Part shown: positions 59,059 through 64,000 of the stretch, one piece after another
How the letters are laid out: every line of letters starts with the position of its first letter
How positions within the stretch are numbered: position 1 is the stretch's first letter
DNA from: Aulostomus chinensis
Lineage: Eukaryota; Chordata; Actinopteri; Syngnathiformes; Aulostomidae
Direction of reading: 5' to 3'
Assembly (NCBI GenBank): GCA_037954235.1
Contig: JBBMOA010000014.1
Location: 17,818,773-17,882,772, forward strand
DNA length: 64,000 bases
Notes under the pieces: model-generated
The model's input: only the letters and a program-made list of their open reading frames with translations
Database searches by the model: none
Told to the model about the DNA's origin: nothing
Made by a program: the position numbers and the translations under genes

Positions 59059-59400
59059 TAGTTTGAGAGTGCAAAGCAGCTTGCCAGTGTGTTGTGCGTC
59101 GCTTTATATATGCTCCCCTCTGTGTGTTTGTGTGTATGTTTTCATGGCTGCCTAGCAGGTGTGTTTGGCTGGCGTGTGTGTGTGTGTGTGTGTGTGCGTG
59201 TGTGTGTGTGTGATTGAAACTGAGCTGAAGTAGGGGGCAGTCCAGTGCAGCTCCACTTGGAGAAAGAGTTTTGTTCAGCAGACGATTACACTTGTCGAGC
59301 AGATGCCACACCAGCTGCTGGGACGCTCGAAGCCAAAGTCACCGAGCCAGGGTGGCACAGAGAGCGGCCGAGGGGTACAGGGAGCGTGCGTGTGGTGTGT

Positions 59401-59443
<43 letters not shown>

Positions 59444-61030
59444 TTTGTGTGAGGTGATGTTGGAGCAGGAGGTGGTTTGGTGCAGAATGAAGCAGCTGTC
59501 CAGTAATGGTAATTCACAAGGACACTGGTGTTTAACCCTGTCAGCTCCAGGCTGTTTTCAGGGTAAATTCGCTCCCTTTACTTCTAAGCTCTCCCAGTCA
59601 TTACAAGAGCTTTATATTTCAAACAGTCAAGGCTGTTCACCTCTCCCTTCACTCATATAATCATTTTCAAACTGTAATTTTTTTTTATTAACAGAAGTCT
59701 TGCTTGTTTTTTTTTTTTGTTTAATTTTCATGAAGCATTCCCCAGTTAATCAATGGTTAATCAGTGTCTGCCGTTTGCTGACTATTATCGGCCTACAGGC
59801 AAATAAGGTGGCATTTACAGATGAAATGTGTCCAATGTTTATCTGTTGATGTGAAAGGTTATAGCAAATGCTGTTTAAGAAAGATACAGGATTTAATTCC
59901 TTTGTACTGACGTACCTAAAAAAACCTTAAATATAGAGGTTTTTTTTTTTAAATTATCTTCAATTTCCCTAGGACATAATGGTGGACTACAAATCTACGA
60001 AAACAACAAAGACCACAAAAATCCATCAGAATCAGCCAAAGTCTTTTTTTTTTTTAAACACTGGTATTGATATTGGCCCAGAATTTCACAACTGGTGTAT
60101 CCAATTTTTTTAAACAAACTGGGATGTAATGTCAGCCCCACATTGGAGACCCAACCCATATGTGCAAAAAGACTCCTCAAGAACACTTGGACCATAAAAA
60201 AGAGACTTGGTGACTTCTTCAGCTGAGACACAACAGTAGCTGTAGGCCATCCTCAATTTTTATTAGATTTAATGTCAATTGTAATTGATTTCTCCCACCA
60301 ACACATTCTCACACAGATGAGCGAGCATGACTGGAAACGTCAAACACCGTCTCATTTGGAATGTGCTCCACCTCATGAGCCATTCTATGACTACAGATGT
60401 GAGTTGAATCCTGGGAACTCTTAACATCATCTACTACACCCAAACACAGACAAATAAAGGACACTGCTCAAAATTGGCATCATCTGTATTCAAAATGTGT
60501 GTATTGTGTCAGTGTTTGTCTCACTAGCTGGGAGTCACTAAGACAGACTGGATCAGGTGCTGGTAGTGGGTCGCAGCCAAGCTAATCATCCAAACATTTT
60601 GACCTTTACAGGAAAAGTCAAAAGGCTGGTGGAACGGAGGATTATTGTGCAGCATTTTTGTGGTATTATTTTGTGAACCACTCATGATCCTCTGTAAGGG
60701 ATGATGCATGACTGTTTTTGAGTGTTCTTGCTGGCTACCTGTGGGCCCATGCCTCCCATGCCTCGAGGGGGATTCATTCTCATTGGACCTCCCATGTTTG
60801 GATGTCCTGTGGTCAGAGAGTGTGGATTATTATCATGGCAGCAACGTGAACAACAAAACTGAGGCCAAATACAGCTTTCCTAAAACGACATGTTTTACCA
60901 TACCTTGAGGTCTGGTGGGGTCCAGGCTGTTTGGCAGGAGAGGCTGTGACCCTGGGATGCTCCCAGGCGGCTGATTTGGCATACGGAGTGAGGGTCTTGG
61001 CCCACCTGGGTACCGTGGCGACATGAATGG
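54141..61030 (-). CDS. ssbp4: SSBP4-like gene, 3' eleven coding exons (partial)
   Basis: SSBP2/3/4 proteins bind LDB1 and protect it from degradation in LIM-homeodomain transcription complexes. Exons, minus strand: 61030-60904, 60806-60739, 58884-58820, 57752-57707, 57603-57568, 57435-57381, 55727-55657, 55528-55450, 55167-55139, 55052-54951, 54170-54141. They total 708 nt, 235 residues plus stop, all in frame. They form the C-terminal Pro/Gly/Met-rich half: PFMSPRYPGGPRPSLRMPNQ, IPYSSSSPG-like IAYSSSSPGNYV, GDSTNSSENIYTMMNPIG, PPGTPRDDGEM, YSPNMTMSV. The N-terminal LisH/LUFS part lies past base 64000. GDSTNSSEN and NPIG, and the ELL-FKBP8 neighbours, favour SSBP4. The tail NFLNPFQSES is SSBP2-like, so the paralogue name is less certain than the family. 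Confidence 0.88.
54171..54950 (-). other. ssbp4: SSBP last intron
   Basis: This 780-bp intron carries the GT tract at 54501-54566. Confidence 0.85.
54501..54566. repeat. (GT)n microsatellite with GC steps
   Basis: A GT tract with short gtgcgcgtgtgc interruptions at its right end. Confidence 0.96.
54951..55052 (-). CDS. ssbp4: SSBP exon
   Basis: It encodes NSPNNMAGMNNPPGTPRDDG and EMAGNFLNPFQSES. Acceptor CTCTAG|, donor GAAAGT|GTGAGT, phase 0. Confidence 0.93.
55139..55167 (-). CDS. ssbp4: SSBP microexon, 29 nt
   Basis: It encodes (G)SGDMDGLPK. Acceptor ATCACAG|, donor CCAAAG|GTATAA, a weak donor. The phase match on both sides supports it. Confidence 0.9.
55450..55528 (-). CDS. ssbp4: SSBP exon
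   Basis: It encodes FPMGPGPDGPMGGMGAMEQH then HMNGSL. Acceptor GTTACAG|, donor CTAG|GTGAGT (phase 1). Confidence 0.93.
55657..55727 (-). CDS. ssbp4: SSBP exon
   Basis: It encodes (D)STNSSENIYTMMNPIGPG and GNRPN. Acceptor CTCACAG|, donor CCCAAT|GTGAGT. Confidence 0.93.
55728..57380 (-). other. ssbp4: SSBP intron with long GT tract
   Basis: This 1.65-kb intron has (GT)25 at 56789-56839 and an A run near 56637-56653. No gene is seen. Confidence 0.85.
56789..56839. repeat. (GT)25 microsatellite
   Basis: A perfect GT tract. Confidence 0.97.
57381..57435 (-). CDS. ssbp4: SSBP exon
   Basis: It encodes GPPGGGGPPGTPIMPSPG, identical in style to SSBP2/3/4. Acceptor CCCTCAG|, donor GGAG|GTGAGT (phase 1). 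Confidence 0.93.
57568..57603 (-). CDS. ssbp4: SSBP exon, 36 nt
   Basis: A 12-codon exon encodes IAYSSSSPGNYV, the most recognisable SSBP signature. Acceptor TCTCCAG|, donor TACGTG|GTAAGT. Confidence 0.93.
57707..57752 (-). CDS. ssbp4: SSBP exon, 46 nt
   Basis: It encodes GPGGRGPWPNPNTNS after completing a Met codon. Acceptor TCTGCAG|, donor AACTCA|GTGAGT. Confidence 0.9.
57753..58819 (-). other. ssbp4: SSBP intron, 1.07 kb
   Basis: AT-rich sequence with no recognised feature. Confidence 0.85.
58820..58884 (-). CDS. ssbp4: SSBP exon
   Basis: It encodes NYGGGMRPPPNSMGPGMPGM N. Acceptor TGTGCAG|, donor AACAT|GTTAGT (phase 2). Confidence 0.92.
59019..59057. repeat. (GT)19 microsatellite
   Basis: First of three GT tracts in this intron. 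Confidence 0.97.
59174..59212. repeat. (GT)n microsatellite with one GC step
   Basis: Second of three GT tracts. Confidence 0.96.
59395..59443. repeat. (GT)n microsatellite
   Basis: Third of three GT tracts, interrupted once by GA. Confidence 0.96.
60739..60806 (-). CDS. ssbp4: SSBP exon
   Basis: It encodes (G)HPNMGGPMRMNPPRGMGG and MGPQ. Acceptor ACCACAG|, donor CCACAG|GTAGCC. Confidence 0.92.
60904..61030 (-). CDS. ssbp4: SSBP exon (leftmost complete from the 5' side in window)
   Basis: It encodes PFMSPRYPGGPRPSLRMPNQ then SIPGSQPLLPNSLDPTRPQ. Acceptor CCAACAG|, donor TCAAG|GTATGG (phase 1). Confidence 0.92.
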
Positions 61031-61115
61031 CTGTTGGATGGACAGGAAAAGCACAATAGTTAACTCAAATTTGATGAGATGAAAAGCTCAATACATGCTA
61101 ATGTTAAAAGCACTA

Positions 61116-61295
61116 AAGGGGCAGCATGGCTTCGAGGTTTGAGGCTGTCTAGCAACCGAAGGGTCACCGGTTCGATCCTCACTTCCCCCAGTGACCAGGT
61201 CAAAGTACGCTTGAGCAGGATACTGAACCCCTAATTGCTCCCCCCCACCCCCTTAACCAATAAGCAGTATAGAAAATGGATGGACAGATGGGTTC
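61116..61295 (+). mobile_element. SINE copy D, flanked by a 9-bp target-site duplication
   Basis: aaagcacta occurs at 61107-61115 and 61296-61304. The 180-bp element has a near-perfect RNA polymerase III B box (ggttcgatcc, 61169-61178), the shared gtctagcaaccgaagggt head and the ataagcagtatagaaaatgg tail. It lacks the middle segment present in copy A, so it is a shorter variant. Confidence 0.87.
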
Positions 61296-63349
61296 AAAGC
61301 ACTATTTTCACCAATACTGATTGAAACACAATTCAGTGAGTCAGAATTTATCCATGCAAAGTGTATATTTATCAGGATTCTCCAGATCCAAAAAGTGATG
61401 CGATTTACAATTTCAAAGTTATGATTTGCTTTTCAATGGAAACTACTTCTGAAAACCTGAAAAGTAGCAGGAGTCCTAAAATAGACTATAAATAAAGATG
61501 GCGGACTGAGCTTCACAAAGAGAGATGAAATGATATAAAATATTGAAAACTTGCACAATGCACCACTCAAATTTAATGATAAGACAGTCAGTATCTAAAC
61601 ATGGATAAATATTGCATTAATTTATTATGCGCTGTAACTGTATCTTTTAATATGATACTTAAGGTTTTTCTTTAGATATTAAATGTCAGTAAGATTGTTC
61701 TTGAATGAATCACATTCATCCTTATAGAAAGTGAGGGTTTTACACACAAGGCGTTAAGCACCTTTCAACCTGACTGCTTTTACAAAGGACTTAAATTCGG
61801 ATTTATTGCTCAAATCTGATTTTTTTGTTTGTTTGCATTATTTTAGTGTATCAGGTACCTGTGCTTTGTATGCTTTGAGTCTTTAGTTTCTTTTAAAATA
61901 CTAATAATCAGATCTGAGCTAAACTTAAGCAAAAGAAATCTGAGCTGGGTCACTTTTGTTTGCAGGCAGCTGCTGTGTCTTCCTTGGCTGGTTTTGAAGT
62001 ACTTTCCTCACATTTCAGCAGGGGGAGCTGTTGTGTTAAGGAATGATACACTACTTTTTTGTTATATTCCCAAAAAGAGGGGGTTTGTCTTGGAAAGTAA
62101 GACCCCAGGTGGCAAAATCCATTAGGATAAAGGTAAAGCAGGACAGATAAGAGAGAGAGAAAACATGTAAGATAGTAAGTTTGTTTGGAGGAACAATCTG
62201 AAAGACAAGGGAGGCAGAACAGGACAAGGAGAGGAAGACAACAGTAGGATAGGGAGACAGAGGAGAACGAGCAATGGTGATGCTCCACATCTTCAGGTTG
62301 GTTGGTTTTGTGCAGCTGCACTAGTGTCCCACCGTGTCTACATCACCACAACACAGGCAGGATGTAGCGATGCAGAGGAGAAAGTGAAGATAGCAAAATG
62401 TTCTTTTGACTTTTTTAGCCCTCGGTTTAGTCTTATTGATAGGAAGCAAAGCCTAATGGCTGTTTGTAACTCCCTGCTGTTGTGACGTTAAAGTCTTCGC
62501 AAGCCTGAGTGATTGACAGTCACAGGAGATGTCAGCAGCAAGGAGTTACAAGCCATAGGGGTTTGATTCCTGTCTTTAATACTGAATAGAGGGTTACAAA
62601 AAAATAATACTCTACATGAGAACGTCACGTAAATGAGGCCATATGTTGACAAGGTTGAACAATCAAAAACATGAGCGGACCTTTACACACACGAAACCCA
62701 TCATTTATTGAGACTTTTATTTTGATAGTGGCAGTAAAGATACCAACAACATGTGTGGGGGCATGTGAGAGGTGTGGAAGTGGACAGTAATCCAATCATC
62801 AAGGTATATAATCAGTTCCAGACAATTAATACTATTTAATTCAATAAAACAAAACATGTACAACCCTTCTTTGGATACACAAATATACTGTGTGTCCAGA
62901 AAACCACTGAGTAATGAACAAACACATACTTTGCTTAATATATAAAATATGTGCGCATAAAATAGCTCAATGTATCCAACACAGTTTATTTATGACTGAC
63001 ACGGTGTGTAAAAAAACAGCCACATGGTAAATATGCACACTTTTATCACTTTCCTTCTCAGAGTGTAGTGAATAATGCAAAGCACCCCAGACAGATGGTT
63101 TACACAATTCCCTGAGAGAGTACGCTGCTACCACAAATACCCTCATCCAGTGAAGCCACATTGTCATGTAGCATGATAAGAATTAATTCCAAACTCAATC
63201 TAACTATTTTAGTATCAAGGGGAAACATGCTAATTTGTGTCTTTTGGTCACAGAGCATGAACAGCATCATCTTCACACAGAGATAAGCAACATAAATATA
63301 ACAAGAGGCTGGCTTATGTTGGTAATTAGTTATATACTCTATGTTTTGT

Positions 63350-63422
<73 letters not shown>

Positions 63423-63424
63423 GC
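63350..63424. repeat. (GT)n microsatellite, about 72 bp
   Basis: The longest GT tract in the window, with one GC step near its end. Confidence 0.97.
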
Positions 63425-63574
63425 TTTTGGGGCATCTGCAGGGCGAGTTATATAATCCCAGTTTGCCCTGAAGGTGAGGACTGACTTACTACTGTTTTCT
63501 TCCCCTTCTCTTTTTCTCATTTCTTCCCTGTTTACATTCATCTCTCCTTTCCTCCGTGACCACGGTTGCGATGA

Positions 63575-63629
<55 letters not shown>

Positions 63630-63630
63630 A
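63575..63630. repeat. (GT)n microsatellite
   Basis: A GT tract interrupted by TT once. Confidence 0.97.
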
Positions 63631-63836
63631 GAGGAGCAGCGGTGTGTCAGGCAGTGTTGCAATATTAATGGTCTATTGATGGACTACAGCATGGTGAGTG
63701 CAGGGCTGAGGGAGAGAAGGCCCTCCAGATGCACCTCAGCTGCTTACAGCTGGGCCGACACCGCTAAATTATTCATCACTATCGTGGATGCTGCCTGTCC
63801 TGTCTGGGAGCACAACCAGAGACCTGCTTGTGCAGT

Positions 63837-63878
63837 TGTGAGTGAGTGAGTGAGTGAGTGAGTGAGTGAGTGAGTGAG
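63837..63878. repeat. (GTGA)10 tetranucleotide repeat
   Basis: A perfect GTGA/GAGT tract in the SSBP intron. Each unit on the plus strand resembles a splice donor core, but the gene runs on the other strand. Confidence 0.95.
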
Positions 63879-64000
63879 CGAGGAAGCACTCTGAGGGCCT
63901 ATACCTCAGCCCAGGTGGCACATGGACACGAGATGTGGATGCAGAATAGTTCAGATCCTATCTCAATTCCACCGTTTTTTCATTTTATGACTGCATACCA

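Larger units (their letters stand above)
58885..60738 (-). other. ssbp4: SSBP intron with three GT tracts
   Basis: This 1.85-kb intron contains three GT tracts within 425 bp (59019-59443). The rest shows no recognised feature. Confidence 0.85.
61031..64000 (-). other. ssbp4: SSBP intron running off the right edge
   Basis: No upstream SSBP exon (the GPH-Q segment expected next) was found in these 3 kb. The intron holds SINE copy D (61116) and GT and GTGA tracts (63350, 63575, 63837). Confidence 0.75.

Noticed and set aside
61160..61180. Possible tRNA gene because of a good B box.
   Set aside because: No cloverleaf can be formed around it; it is the head of a SINE with target-site duplications.
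56582..63435. Frames made of long His-Thr or Val-Cys runs.
   Set aside because: They are translations of (CA/GT)n microsatellites, not genes.
1..64000. CRISPR arrays, operons, bacterial-type ribosome binding sites or terminators.
   Set aside because: The window is vertebrate DNA. All regular repeats are microsatellites, and no spacer-repeat pattern is present.

Overview
The window is vertebrate nuclear DNA, almost certainly from a teleost fish. The genes are split into many exons with GT-AG introns, they encode conserved vertebrate proteins, and the introns carry teleost-style SINEs ending in ATGG repeats, hAT, LINE and DIRS-like relics and many long (CA/TG)n tracts. The species cannot be named from the sequence alone. 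All annotation was done by reading and splicing the sequence by eye; no search was run.

Three genes lie head to tail on the minus strand. (1) ELL, RNA polymerase II elongation factor, covers about 1-42.1 kb. Twelve coding exons join in frame to a 639-residue protein. Introns 1 and 2 (13 and 14 kb) make up most of the window and hold most of the mobile-element remains. (2) FKBP8, the tail-anchored mitochondrial/ER immunophilin, covers about 42.8-50.3 kb. Eight coding exons plus one 5' noncoding exon give 402 residues: an acidic N-terminus with an LC3-interacting-type motif, an FKBP domain, TPR repeats and a C-terminal membrane anchor. (3) An SSBP-family gene, best called ssbp4 by its neighbours, enters from the right edge. 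Its last eleven coding exons (235 residues of the Pro/Gly/Met-rich C-terminal half) and a roughly 2.9-kb 3' UTR are present; the LisH-bearing 5' exons lie beyond base 64000.

The proteins act in different processes (transcription elongation; mitochondrial chaperoning and mitophagy; LDB/LIM-homeodomain transcription complexes). Their proximity is conserved vertebrate linkage (human 19p13.11), not an operon, although ELL and FKBP8 are separated by only about 0.7 kb.

The most unexpected item is a possible unlisted transcription unit on the plus strand inside the last FKBP8 intron (about 44.25-45.19 kb). Two candidate exons with good splice signals join in frame, broken by one TAG, and are followed by AATAAA. 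One end of it is duplicated in inverted orientation. Mobile-element finds include four SINEs with clear target-site duplications, an 860-bp hAT element with a BED finger, a second hAT fragment, a DIRS-like tyrosine-recombinase relic, a deleted LINE and a 429-bp MITE.
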